This document shows positions 26,011-36,000 of a DNA stretch of 46,855 nt, one piece after another. The notes below the pieces were generated by a model. It was not told where the DNA came from. It saw nothing but the letters and a program-made list of their open reading frames with translations, and made no database searches. The position numbers were made by a program, and so were the translations under genes. The DNA is from Calditrichota bacterium (lineage in GTDB: Bacteria > Calditrichota > Calditrichia > RBG-13-44-9 > J042). Position 1 is the first letter of the stretch. Each line of letters begins with the position of its first letter. The stretch lies in the NCBI GenBank assembly GCA_013150955.1, contig JAADJD010000059.1, positions 1 to 46,855 on the forward strand, in the 5' to 3' direction.

Positions 26011-26787
26011 ATGCCTTATCAAATCATCTGGGAAAGTATTGTTGCGGGGCTGATTGCCAGTCTGGCCTGTGGGATGGGTGTTCTGCCCCTGTTGTTCAGG
26101 CGCATCGATCCCCGGGAGCACACCGGGCTGGGACATGGGTTTGCCGGTGGGATGATGTTTTCCGCTTCGGTGTATAATTTGATCCTTCCGGGATTAACCC
26201 TGGGGCAATACGAACTGTCTTTAACCCAGGTGTTGCCGGTGCTGGGTGGCATTCTGCTGGGAGCGCTTTTTTTGTGGTTGACGGATCGTTCCATCGGGGA
26301 AGGGGAAAATTTTACCCATGCTTTCTGGAAGCGGCTGGGGGGTCGGGCACAGATTCTGATTTTTCTGGTGATGAGTATTCACAGCATTCCAGAGGGCATT
26401 GCCGTGGGTGTGGGTTTTGCTTCCGAAGAAGTGTATGCCGGAAATCTGGGATTGTACATCGCGATTGCCATCAGCATCCATAATATTCCGGAGGGTCTGG
26501 CCCTGGGGATTCCCCTGCGGGCGGCCAACGTGTCCATTCATCGGGCATTCTGGATGGCCTTTCTGACCAGCCTGCCTCAGCCCATTGCCGCAGTGCCCGC
26601 CGCCATTTTGAGCTGGGTGTTCAAACCGCTGATGCCCATTTTTATGGGATTTGCTGCCGGCGCCATGATATTTTTGATTTTACTGGAGATGATTCCTGCC
26701 GCCCTGCATACCGAAAAACCTGTGCGAATTGCCTGGGCCTTTATGCTGGGGTTTTGCCTGATGCTCCTGGTTCAGGTGGTTTTGTAA
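26011..26787 (+). CDS. ZIP-family divalent metal transporter
   Basis: The start is ATG 26011, with GGGAAGAG upstream; a TTG at 25981 in the same frame is less likely. The 258-residue protein has about eight helices and the two ZIP metal-site motifs HSIPEGIAVGVGF and HNIPEGLALGIPL in helices 4 and 5. The family imports Zn, Fe, Mn or related ions; GufA/ZupT is the nearest type by length. It stands alone between repeats, so the substrate cannot be inferred from context. Confidence 0.9.
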   Translation: MPYQIIWESIVAGLIASLACGMGVLPLLFRRIDPREHTGLGHGFAGGMMFSASVYNLILPGLTLGQYELSLTQVLPVLGGILLGALFLWLTDRSIGEGENFTHAFWKRLGGRAQILIFLVMSIHSIPEGIAVGVGFASEEVYAGNLGLYIAIAISIHNIPEGLALGIPLRAANVSIHRAFWMAFLTSLPQPIAAVPAAILSWVFKPLMPIFMGFAAGAMIFLILLEMIPAALHTEKPVRIAWAFMLGFCLMLLVQVVL

Positions 26788-26835
26788 CCCGGCGAATGGT
26801 GCACGGGATTCGGGTACCCCCCATTAGGCATTTTG

Positions 26836-27431
26836 TGTAGCCCGACTCTCCAGAGCCGGTCATCCCGCTTTACGGGACGTGTGCTTGCCATCGGATTTGT
26901 TCGGTTGCGCAAATGCGCAGGCATAAAGCCTGCGGCTACTACTGCCCACTGTCTATTGCATTTTGTGTAGCCCGACTCTCCAGAGTCGGTCGTCCCGCTT
27001 TGCGGGACGTGTATTTGCCATTGGATTTGTTCATTTGCGCAAATGCGCAGGCATAAAGCCTGCGCCTACCCTTGCCTACTGTCTACTGCCATTTTTTGTA
27101 GCCCGACTCTCCAGAGTCGGTCGTCCCGCTTTGCGGGACGTGTATTTGCTACCCAATTTTGCTCAGTTGCAAAAATGCGCAGGCATAAAGCCTGCGCCTA
27201 CCATTACCCACTGCCTACTGCCACTTTTTATAGCCCGACTCTCCAGAGTCGGTCGTCCCGCAAAGCGGGACGTTTGCTTGCCATCGGATTTGTTCGGATG
27301 CGCAAATTCGCAGGCGTAAAGCCTGCGCCTACCACTGCCCACTGCCAACTGCCAACTGCTAATTGATATAAGGCCTGCGCCTACCACTGCCCACTGCCTA
27401 CTGCCAACTGCTAACTGATATAAAACCTGCG
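26836..27431. repeat. Array of four ~131-bp hairpin-rich units plus a partial fifth
   Basis: Units begin at TGTAGCCCGACTCTCCAGAG near 26836, 26966, 27097 and 27229, 130-132 bases apart. Each holds four short inverted repeats in order: CCGACTC-TCCA-GAGTCGG, CGTCCCGC-TTT-GCGGGACG, TGCGCAAATGCGCA and GCAGGC-ATAAA-GCCTGC. Units are linked by a C-rich CTACTGCC stretch. In unit 4 the loop of the second hairpin is AAA instead of TTT, as if that hairpin were inverted. A partial fifth unit runs to the end of the next gene and supplies its TAG stop. Confidence 0.9.
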
Positions 27432-27432
27432 G

Positions 27433-30120
27433 CTACCCGGAGAAGGATCGTATCTTCCGAAGCACCCCACGAAAGATGCGATCTACCAGTCGCTCAAATT
27501 CATCAATTGGCCGGCCGGAGCGGCTGAAATTACTCAGCAGAACGACGATAAGCTCGTGTTTTAAATGCACGCGAATGGCGGTACCGGTGTTGCCCGTCAA
27601 TCCGATGCAATTTCGTAAATAGGAGGGGGAATTTCGGGTGGGATTGGCGACCCGTTGCCACCCTGCAGGGGAGGGGGCCAGCCGGGTCACATATTCCATG
27701 CTGGGAGACCGAAACAATCGATTCCCGTTGTAAATGCCTTTTTGAATAAGCAGCTGTCCCACCGCAGCCACATCCCGGGCATGCCCGAATAATCCCGCGT
27801 GTCCCGCGATACCCCCCAGCCAGCGGCACCAGGGATCCCGTGGGATGGAGCGATCGCTGGAATGTGGATCCGATGCCGGAGTCGATGGCGGAACGTCCGT
27901 TTCCCGGGGCGTGAAGGTGAATGAATTCAAACCCATGGGATGAAAAATGCGATCTCTCACAAAACAATCCAGGGAAACGCCCGATACCCGTTCCACGATA
28001 TCACCCAGCAGCATGAATGGCAATCCATCGGGGTGTGGGGTATCATCCGTTGACCGGGGAGACGGTTGCTGAAGCAGATACTGTATTTTTTGAAACCGAT
28101 CCGGCCAATCCCGATCAGGAGGAGCTGGATGACTCATCCCACTACGGTGCGTTAAGAGATCCAGTATGGTGGTGTGTCCCCGGGGGGTGTTTTTCAGCCA
28201 GGGGTAAAATTTTGCCAGGGGATCTCCGGGCAGAATGGCCCCTTCTTCCATTAATTTAAGAATGGCCAGGGTTGTGGCCAGTCCCCCGGTAAGGGTGTCC
28301 AGGTCGTAGTGGGTATCCGGTTGAACCTGACGGGAGTGGGGATCAAAATCGAATCGCCCAACCGCCTGCTGCCAGACAATTTTGCCGTGATGGGCCACCA
28401 GACAAATTGCTCCCGGAAATTGCTGCTCGGCAATGGCCTGCTCCAGCAGCCGGCTTAAAAAATCCCACCGGGAGGCGTTGGGTGTGTCGGTATCCGCAGC
28501 CAGCACGTAGCGCTGTGCCGGTTGAGCAATGGCCTGATGAAAGGGGGGAGGTAGCTGTATCGGGAGCTTTCCGTTGACGTCTGTAAACGAGGCGATGGCG
28601 CGGGCAGCCGCTTCCTGCGAAACGGTGGCATTGGAATAGGCGAGAAAGACGGCATCGATTCCACGAAACGGCTTCAGGTGTTGCACCACGTGGGGATTGC
28701 CAAAAATGACCACCACCACCGGGGAAGCGCCACCTTTGAATTGCCGGAGCAAATGTTGCAGGTGGTGCCAGGGAATTGAAGTGCTGTCGTGGGTACCAGG
28801 CACTTCAATGGAAATGACTTTCAGGATGGTTTCCTCAGAAGGGGCCCGATCCAATCCCTCCGGCGTGGGATGGTAGTAAACTGTCACCGCTTCGAAGATG
28901 CGCTCCAGTGCACGGGAAAACGCCCACAGGGGACGCCAATCTTCTGTTGATGCGCTGAAAACGAAGTGCTGCACCCGGGTGATGTCCGGAACCGCGAGGG
29001 GAAAGCGCTTACCGCGGTACACCAGGGTGAATCCAGCCTCGGCGACCTGTCGGGCCAGACCCACATGGTTCGGATGCGATATCCATTTGAACACCCGGTA
29101 GGGATGCGAGTGAGCTGGCTGACGGGCATGCAGCCATTTTTTTAGTTGAAAGATACGATCCACCGCCCGGGCCGCCTGCTGAAAAAACTGCGGATCCTGT
29201 TGCAGGCGTTCCACCAGCAATCGATGGGCCAACGGGAGTTGCGGTGGGCTGAGTAAAATATCGGCGCCGGCTTCGATGGGGCGAAACAGGCATTCTTCCA
29301 GAGAAAAATAGGTTTGCAATGCCGGAGCGTCCAGAAAATCGGTGAAGATCACGCCCTGAAATTTTAATTCCTTTCGGAGAATGGTTTGGATCCATTCCAG
29401 TTCCAGCGATGCCGGGTGGTTGAACCCATCCACCAGCAAGTGGCCAACCAGGATGCCGCGGATGCCCTCTCGGATAACTGCTTCGAAGGGCAGAAGATCC
29501 TCTTTTTGAATCAGGCCGGGGCTTTTGGTCAGAGTACTCATGTTGTGACGATTGGGGAATTGGGTTGATCCATGGCCGGGAAAATGTTTGGCCACGCAGG
29601 CCAGTCCCCTTTCCTGAACTGTTCGAACAAAGATTTCGCCGAATTGCGCCACCAGTTTGGCTTCCCGGTGCCAGGCACGAATATGGACGTCTGGATTCGC
29701 AGGTAAGTCCGCCAGATCCAGTACCGGCCCCAGAATGATATGCAGTCCCAGCGAACGCGCCTCCCGCGCCAGGGCCTCTGCAGCGGCGGCGATCAGCCGG
29801 GGATCGCCAGCGGCCCCAAACGCCATGGCGTGGGGAAATGAGGTGCCCGCGGAAAACGGTGGGTGCAGGCCCTGTTCCAGGGAGGCCGCAAACAACAGGG
29901 GGTAGCGGCTTTCCCGCTGCAGATAATCCGTCCAGAAGCGGATTTCGGACGGATGCCCGCCCTGAAAAACCAATCCCGTAATGTGGTATCGGTGGATCCA
30001 CTGCCGGAGCCGCCGCGCTGCCGGACTTTCACGATTCCAGAAATCGGGAGTGAGCACTGGCATCAGCAATTGACCGGCCAGTTCTTCTGCTGGAAGATGG
30101 TGACCGCGTGGTAATTTCAT
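27433..30120 (-). CDS. GH3 (NagZ-like) hydrolase fused to a degenerate serine-hydrolase domain
   Basis: The 895-residue protein has an N-terminal GH3 domain with AKHFPGHG (178-184) and IFTDFLD (candidate nucleophile Asp261), a middle GH3 C-terminal-like domain, and a beta-lactamase/transpeptidase-like domain from about residue 555. NagZ enzymes remove N-acetylglucosamine from cell-wall fragments; such fusions are common in Bacteroidetes. Here the NagZ Asp-His site (usually DSH) reads NRHN. The hydrolase Ser-x-x-Lys is replaced by TLTG (in YDLDTLTGGLATTLA), the Tyr motif before MLLGDIVERVSG is lost, and the HTG motif is LTG (GLTGNTGTA). The hydrolase half is therefore probably inactive. No signal peptide is visible. 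AGGA lies before the ATG. The TAG stop falls in the flanking hairpin repeat. Confidence 0.85.
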   Translation of the reverse strand: MKLPRGHHLPAEELAGQLLMPVLTPDFWNRESPAARRLRQWIHRYHITGLVFQGGHPSEIRFWTDYLQRESRYPLLFAASLEQGLHPPFSAGTSFPHAMAFGAAGDPRLIAAAAEALAREARSLGLHIILGPVLDLADLPANPDVHIRAWHREAKLVAQFGEIFVRTVQERGLACVAKHFPGHGSTQFPNRHNMSTLTKSPGLIQKEDLLPFEAVIREGIRGILVGHLLVDGFNHPASLELEWIQTILRKELKFQGVIFTDFLDAPALQTYFSLEECLFRPIEAGADILLSPPQLPLAHRLLVERLQQDPQFFQQAARAVDRIFQLKKWLHARQPAHSHPYRVFKWISHPNHVGLARQVAEAGFTLVYRGKRFPLAVPDITRVQHFVFSASTEDWRPLWAFSRALERIFEAVTVYYHPTPEGLDRAPSEETILKVISIEVPGTHDSTSIPWHHLQHLLRQFKGGASPVVVVIFGNPHVVQHLKPFRGIDAVFLAYSNATVSQEAAARAIASFTDVNGKLPIQLPPPFHQAIAQPAQRYVLAADTDTPNASRWDFLSRLLEQAIAEQQFPGAICLVAHHGKIVWQQAVGRFDFDPHSRQVQPDTHYDLDTLTGGLATTLAILKLMEEGAILPGDPLAKFYPWLKNTPRGHTTILDLLTHRSGMSHPAPPDRDWPDRFQKIQYLLQQPSPRSTDDTPHPDGLPFMLLGDIVERVSGVSLDCFVRDRIFHPMGLNSFTFTPRETDVPPSTPASDPHSSDRSIPRDPWCRWLGGIAGHAGLFGHARDVAAVGQLLIQKGIYNGNRLFRSPSMEYVTRLAPSPAGWQRVANPTRNSPSYLRNCIGLTGNTGTAIRVHLKHELIVVLLSNFSRSGRPIDEFERLVDRIFRGVLRKIRSFSG

Positions 30121-30387
30121 GCCCCGTCCTGTTCCGTTGTTGTTTGTGGCTAAAGATAGAAATTTCCCGGCGTGGAGCGCAAACGATGAAAAAAGAAATG
30201 TCAGTTTCGGCCAACCGCCCTGTTGAACTGGCGGTGGGAAACGGATGCGGGGTTGATTGGCCCGCGAAATGGAGGGTGGAAATCCACTTCCGCTTTTAAC
30301 GACTCATGGTCAAAAACAGATTGCCGGGAGAGCGGTGCCGGGTGAGGGATCCGTGATTGGCGATGACCGGATCGGCAATTTTTCGGA

Positions 30388-30741
30388 TCAGCGGCTGCGG
30401 GCGATGAGTTTCCCCGTGCGAGCGTCCCGAACCTCGAATCGGACAAAATCCTCGGCCACCTGAATGCGCTGTTTGCAATCTTCCTTGTAGATGATGATTT
30501 CGGTGACCTTCCCTTTTTCTTTGATCAGTTCGCAGCAGACGTTCCGGTAGATTTCGGGAGACTCCGGTGCCCAGTTGTAGATGATTTTCACTGTGGCATT
30601 TTCGTAGTAGTTGGGACGTTTTTTCAGGGTATCCTGTTTGGAAGTATCGGCCGGTGGTGTTTCGGAACCAACCTGTCCCCATCCCGGAGAAGTCAGGAGG
30701 AAAATGGCCATGAAAACAGGTAAAGCATTTTGGAGACGCAT
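30388..30741 (-). CDS. Small exported protein of unknown function
   Basis: The start is ATG 30741, with GGAGG 8 bases upstream; longer frames upstream lack a binding site. The 117-residue product has a signal peptide ending near SPGWGQ (residue 23), a short Thr/Pro/Lys-rich linker, then a mixed strand domain with a Cys pair (NVCCELIKEKG) and a further Cys (KEDC) that could form a disulphide. No family recognised. It stands alone; the 267 bases after it up to the GH3 gene hold no clear gene. Confidence 0.7.
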   Translation of the reverse strand: MRLQNALPVFMAIFLLTSPGWGQVGSETPPADTSKQDTLKKRPNYYENATVKIIYNWAPESPEIYRNVCCELIKEKGKVTEIIIYKEDCKQRIQVAEDFVRFEVRDARTGKLIARSR

Positions 30742-30950
30742 TGTATTGTTCCTCCATTTAAAAGGTCTCATCATTTTATACGCTGGCAATTTAAAAAGGG
30801 TATCCGGTGGGTGGGGGGCTGCCGGCGAATTATGTTTTCCCCGGGGAACAAACTGGGTGGCAAAATGAGGATGGGAAGCAAGGCCAATGGTTGTTGTGAT
30901 AGGATCTGCCCGTATTCGCCCGTGGTGTGAGTTGGACGAAATAAACCATT

Positions 30951-31113
30951 AAACCCAGATTAAGCAATAGCCTACGAATGACACGAATGAACACCAATAA
31001 AATAATAAAATGCACTGGATTCTATCTGGAGGAAAATGTTTTCCGGGATTTATTCGCTATTTTGTTTCGAATTCATTTGCGTGATTCGCGGCTTAATGCC
31101 TTATTTGGGTTTA
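30951..31113. repeat. MITE-like intergenic repeat, copy 8
   Basis: Starts AAACCCAGATTAAGCAATAG and ends GCCTTATTTGGGTTTA, orientation as copy 1. The 5' part is almost identical to copies 1 and 36382, including the AAGCAATAGCCTACG variant, so these three form a subfamily. Confidence 0.88.
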
Positions 31114-31168
31114 ATGGGAGTGTTTTTGCTTTGGGCATGAGGAGGGCGGCCTCCGGGTATTTCTACAT

Positions 31169-31903
31169 TCAGGGTTTCGAGGAAAGCCGCCCGTGCTTGG
31201 CCCACTCGATGGTCGGATTCACCCATTCTGGTAGCGGGCGGTACAATACGCCATGGGCCAATCCGGTGTGAAGTTCTATTTCTTGATACGCAGTTAATCC
31301 ATTGCCCCTGGAAGCGGAAAACAATTCCCTGCAGCTGTTACCAATGGGATCACTGGCTTCGTGAATGGACAGCACTCGTCCGCGCAGACGCACGCCCTGC
31401 TGTTTCCAGGCTGCCAGGGTTCGGGGATTACAAATGGCAATCAACACAAACCTGGCCTCTGGTTGGTTGAGGAGGTGGGAGACCCACACGGCAATGGCCG
31501 CCCCTTTTGATGCCCCCACCACCGTGATGTGCGCCGGCGGTACTCCGGCATTTATCAGAGAATCGATTTGCTGCACGATTTTCCGGGCATAAGCGCCAAC
31601 ACGGGTGCCTTTTGGACGCGCCTCGCTGATGACCACAAAACCTGCCTTTGCAAAAGTTTGCAAGATCTGTTCGTATTCATAAATACCAAAACGTTCGCTG
31701 CGGGGACGAATTCCCTGCTCTTCGATGATCCGCCCGTGAAGGTAGAACAGGTAATGGGCAGTGGTGTCCACGTCCAGGGGAAGACCGGAATGAATCGTTT
31801 GCGCTCCGGATGGGGGGATCATCCACAAAAGGCCAATCCCGATAATGGAAAGAAGAAATATTTCTTTAATTCGTCGGGTTAAAGAAGCGGGCTTTTTCAA
31901 CAT
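31169..31903 (-). CDS. Exported alpha/beta hydrolase-like protein
   Basis: The 244-residue protein has an N-terminal hydrophobic signal (about 13-34, ending PSGAQ). It has an alpha/beta hydrolase pattern: LFYLHGR as the oxyanion strand, a nucleophile elbow GASKGA with Ser132, a candidate acid Asp185 in HEASDPIGNS, and His217 in LAHGVLYRP. The substrate is unknown; small esters or peptides are possible. It ends about 55 bases from a MITE-like copy and lies 86 bases upstream of the barrel gene stop on the same strand. Confidence 0.8.
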   Translation of the reverse strand: MLKKPASLTRRIKEIFLLSIIGIGLLWMIPPSGAQTIHSGLPLDVDTTAHYLFYLHGRIIEEQGIRPRSERFGIYEYEQILQTFAKAGFVVISEARPKGTRVGAYARKIVQQIDSLINAGVPPAHITVVGASKGAAIAVWVSHLLNQPEARFVLIAICNPRTLAAWKQQGVRLRGRVLSIHEASDPIGNSCRELFSASRGNGLTAYQEIELHTGLAHGVLYRPLPEWVNPTIEWAKHGRLSSKP

Positions 31904-31989
31904 CCGGGCTTTTCCTTAAATTTATTCAGAGTCGCGACAAACTAAGTAAAAATCTTCCCCGATGAAACTCAATTTTTTTATCCATAAGT

Positions 31990-32742
31990 TTATCGAAGAT
32001 AGATCGAAATCCCGATACGCCCACCCAGACCTCTAAAACTCCCCAGATTTTGTTTCGTTTTATCCCGTCTGGTGGGTCCTGGCTGTTGGCGACTTGGCGT
32101 TTTTACCCATTTCAAAGTCTCCTCGCTTCTAACCCTGGTGAAGAATATGCCAAATCCATATTCGGCAATCAGGCTCACACGGGAGGTAAAAAACCATTCG
32201 CCACCAAACAGGGTCCGAATTTGAAAACTGTAAGCGTTCGAAGTGTTTTCTTTGATTATTTTTCGAGTCAGGGTATCGGCAGCGAAATTTTCCGTTAAAT
32301 CTGTCCGATAAACCCGAGTGAATTTAAAACCCGGACCCATTCCAATGTAGAAATGAAAATTGGGTGTTGTTGGAATGTATCTGAGATAAGTAAGCAGAAT
32401 ATTGTTCGAATATGATTTCCGGGATGTTTCAAGCCTTTCAATGTTGTTTTTGTCCTGGTCTTGAAATCTGTTTCGGATGCGATCATCGATTCGGTTATCC
32501 GCACTGACGCCAATCCTCAGGGCGTGCCTGGCAGAAAAGTGATATTTGACAGAAAGGATGGAGCCTTCGAAATTAATAAAGGAGAGTCCGGAAGTGGCCC
32601 GGAATTGCATAGACCAGGAACCTTTGTGAAGAAGGGAATCCGCCAGGGATTGAGAATGATTCCGGGAAAATCCACTGGGGTTCAAAACCAGCAAAAAAAA
32701 TAAAACAATTTGAACCGCAGAAATGGATGTTAATCTGAACAT
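31990..32742 (-). CDS. Outer-membrane beta-barrel protein
   Basis: The 250-residue protein has a signal peptide (about 1-26) and repeated amphipathic strands such as YLRYIPTTPNFHFYIGMGPGFKF and SLIAEYGFGIFFTR, with a GLGGRIGISIYLR end, typical of an eight- to ten-stranded outer-membrane barrel like OmpW or OmpX-type porin folds. GGGAGG before the ATG supports the start. It may be co-transcribed with the exported hydrolase downstream. Its function cannot be read. The 302 bases upstream to the tricorn gene hold no clear feature. Confidence 0.75.
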   Translation of the reverse strand: MFRLTSISAVQIVLFFLLVLNPSGFSRNHSQSLADSLLHKGSWSMQFRATSGLSFINFEGSILSVKYHFSARHALRIGVSADNRIDDRIRNRFQDQDKNNIERLETSRKSYSNNILLTYLRYIPTTPNFHFYIGMGPGFKFTRVYRTDLTENFAADTLTRKIIKENTSNAYSFQIRTLFGGEWFFTSRVSLIAEYGFGIFFTRVRSEETLKWVKTPSRQQPGPTRRDKTKQNLGSFRGLGGRIGISIYLR

Positions 32743-33044
32743 GATAACCTCCCGGTTGTTTTGTTCTGGTTTTGAGGTTTGTCAGATCGATGACTTCGAA
32801 TGAAAGATAAAAGGGAATCCGTTTTTATTCAATACCTGTCCTGAAAAATTGACGGGCACCTGGTCAATCATGCGGCAATTGGAAGGTTGCCAGTTGGGGC
32901 TGGATGGACGGTTGGTGTCTGGCTTCGGTTCCTGAATCCAGACCCTGGAAAAAGGCATTGTGTGTAAACGGGCTTTTTCCCGGGAAACATTGATCGTATT
33001 TTTCGTATGGATAGTGCATCAATCTTGGCTGAGGAGGAGGATTT

Positions 33045-36000
33045 ATGGTTCGCATGATGTTAGTTGTTTTTGTATGGGTAATTTTGATGCTTTTTCGGGG
33101 TGAGGCCCAGGTGATTTTTCCCCGCACCCCGGCGCCCTCACCGGATGGACAACAGATTGCGTTTTCGTTTCAGGGAGATATCTGGCTGGTACCGGCTACC
33201 GGTGGAGAAGCCCGGCGGCTGACCGGAAATCCCGCCTACGATTACTTACCCCACTGGTCACCCGATGGAAAACGTCTGGCATTTTCATCGAATCGCTATG
33301 GCAACTTTGATGTGTTTGTGCTGGATTTTGAGGAACGGCGGGTTCGCCAGCTGACCTATTTTACCAATTCGGATTACGTTTCCGGATGGACCCCGGATGG
33401 ACGATCCATCCTGTTTGCCTCGCGACGCAATTTCTATTATCACCGTTTACCGGTAACGTATCAGGTGCCCATCGAAGGTGGTACGCCGGTGGAGTTTGTT
33501 CCGGAGTATGCGTCCCAGGGACGTGTGTCTCCCGATGGTCGATATTTCGTGTTTGTTCGGGGATTAACCACCTGGTGGCGGAAGCATTATCGCGGCAGTA
33601 GTAATACGGACATCTGGCTGTACGATCGGAAAAAGAAAACTTACCATCGGTTAACCGACTTCGATGGAAATGACCTGTTCCCCATGTGGGGGCCGGATGG
33701 GCAAACGATCTATTTTGTGAGTGAATCGGATGGTACCTACAATTTGTGGAAAATGCAGCGTGATGGTTCCGGGAAAACACAGTTGACGTTTTTTAAAGGG
33801 GATGGCGTCCGATTTCCGGGGATCGCCGCCAATGGTTCGCTGATTGCCTTCGAAAAGGATTTTGACCTCTGGACGCTGGATCCGAACAGCGGGGCGGTTC
33901 AGAAACTGAATATTCAGTTACCGATTGATTTTGTCACCAATCCCGTGGCGTACCGGGATTACTCCGGCGATGCCACCGAATTTGTGCTCAGTCCCGACGG
34001 AAAACAAATTGCGTTTACCGTACGGGGAGAAGTACTGGTCATGAAAGAAAATGGCCATTTTTTGAATGCACTGACGGAAACGCCCTGGCGGGAAGGGGAT
34101 CTGGTATGGTCCCCTGGAGGCGATAGCCTGGTGTACATTTCGGATGAAGCCGGTCAGCGGGACGTGTATTTAATCACCTCCAACGATCCGCAGGAACCGC
34201 TGCTGGCCAGGGCCACGCGATTTACCCGCATCCGCCTGACGAATACTCCGGATGAAGAGTTCATGCCCCAATTTTCACCGGATGGAAAGTATCTGGCGTT
34301 TTTACGCGGCAAGGGCGATCTGATCTTGCACGACCTGAAGACCGGCCAGGAGCGGGTCCTGGTGCGCAGCTGGAACGAATTGCATTACCAGTGGTCGCCT
34401 GATGGGCGCTGGATTGCCTATTCGCGTTTTGATCGGGAATACAATCGGGATGTGTATATTATTAACGTTCAGACCGGGGAGCAGGTGAACGTATCCATGC
34501 ACCCGGATGATGATGATCATCCCCGCTGGTCACCGGACGGAACCCGCCTGGCGTTTATTTCCCGCCGAACGACGGATAACAATTACGACATCTGGTTTGT
34601 GTATTTAACCCGTGCCGGATTTGAAATGAGCGACGAGGAATGGGACGATTACTTCCAGGCCAGGAAGGAGAAGAAGGGCAAAAAGGCAGGCAAAAAGCCG
34701 GCGGTGAAGGTGCAGATCGATATGGAAGACATTCATAAGCGTATTCGACGGGTGACCCGTCTGCCGGGTGTGGAAGGCGATTTCACCTGGTCGCCGGATG
34801 GGCAATATCTGGTATTTCGCAGCAATACCGCCGGCAAGGCGGATTTGTGGAAGATAAAATGGAATGGAAAGGAGCTGAAACAGCTCACCCGTGGTGGCCA
34901 ATCGCCCTCGCAGATCATCTGGCATGCTGGCCGGAAGCAAATTTATTATCTGCGGAAGGGGGGTAAGATCAGTGTGATCAAACCCAACGGGCAGGACAAC
35001 AAGATCCGGTCGTTTCGGGCGCGCATCAGGATTGATCGGCCGGCCGAACAGCGCCAGAAATTCCTGGAAGCCTGGATGGCGTTAAACGATTATTTTTACG
35101 ATCCTAATTTCCACGGTGTGGATTGGGCCGCCATGAAGGAAAAATATGGTCCCATTGCCGAGCAGGTCTACACCACGGAAGATTTTAATGATGTGGTGCG
35201 CTTGATGCTGGGAGAACTGAACAGCAGTCATCTGGGTATTTCTGGACCGTGGGCAACTCAACAGGTGCAAAGTGGCATGCTGGGCCTGCGGTTTGATCCC
35301 GAATATCGCGGGGAGGGATTGAAAATTGCAGAAGTGTTGCCCAATGGTCCCTGCGATCGCACTGGAAACCGGGCGCAGGTGGGAGAAATTCTGGTGGCGA
35401 TTAATGGTCAGAAAATCGAACCCACCACCAACATTCATCAACTGCTCTGGAATCGGGTGAACCAATTTGTGGAATTAACGCTAAAGCAGGATCGGCCGGG
35501 AGAAGAAATCCTGCGCACCATCCGGGTAAAACCCGTTCCCTTCAACCGGTTCCTGGACCTGGAGTATGATCGCTGGGTGAACGAGAAGCGGAAGAAGGTG
35601 CATCAGTGGTCGCAGGGGCGTTTGGGGTACATTCACATTCGGGCCATGGGGGCCTCCAGCCTGGAACGCTTTGAGGCCGAGCTGTATGCGGAAGCTCACG
35701 ACAAGGAGGCGCTGGTCATCGATGTGCGCAACAACGGGGGCGGCTGGACCACAGACTTCTTGCTGGCCATGCTGATGGTCCGAAATCATGCGATTACCAT
35801 CCCGCGTGATGGGGAAAAAGGGTATCCCCAGTCCCGGCGACCGCTGTATGCCTGGACCAAACCGATCATTGTCTTGTGTAACGAATATTCCTTTTCCAAT
35901 GCGGAGATTTTCAGTCATGCCATTAAAACCCTGGGAAGGGGAAAGCTGGTGGGCAAACCAACGGGAGGTTTTGTGATTAGCACCGGAGGCATCCGGTTGA

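Noticed and set aside
26963-27366. Two overlapping plus-strand frames of 107-118 codons in the hairpin array
   Set aside because: They are translations of the repeated units (ARLSRVGRPA recurring) with no binding site; open frame arises because unit length is near a multiple of three.
26836-27431. CRISPR array
   Set aside because: Units are about 131 bases and similar along their whole length, with no unique spacers and no cas genes nearby.
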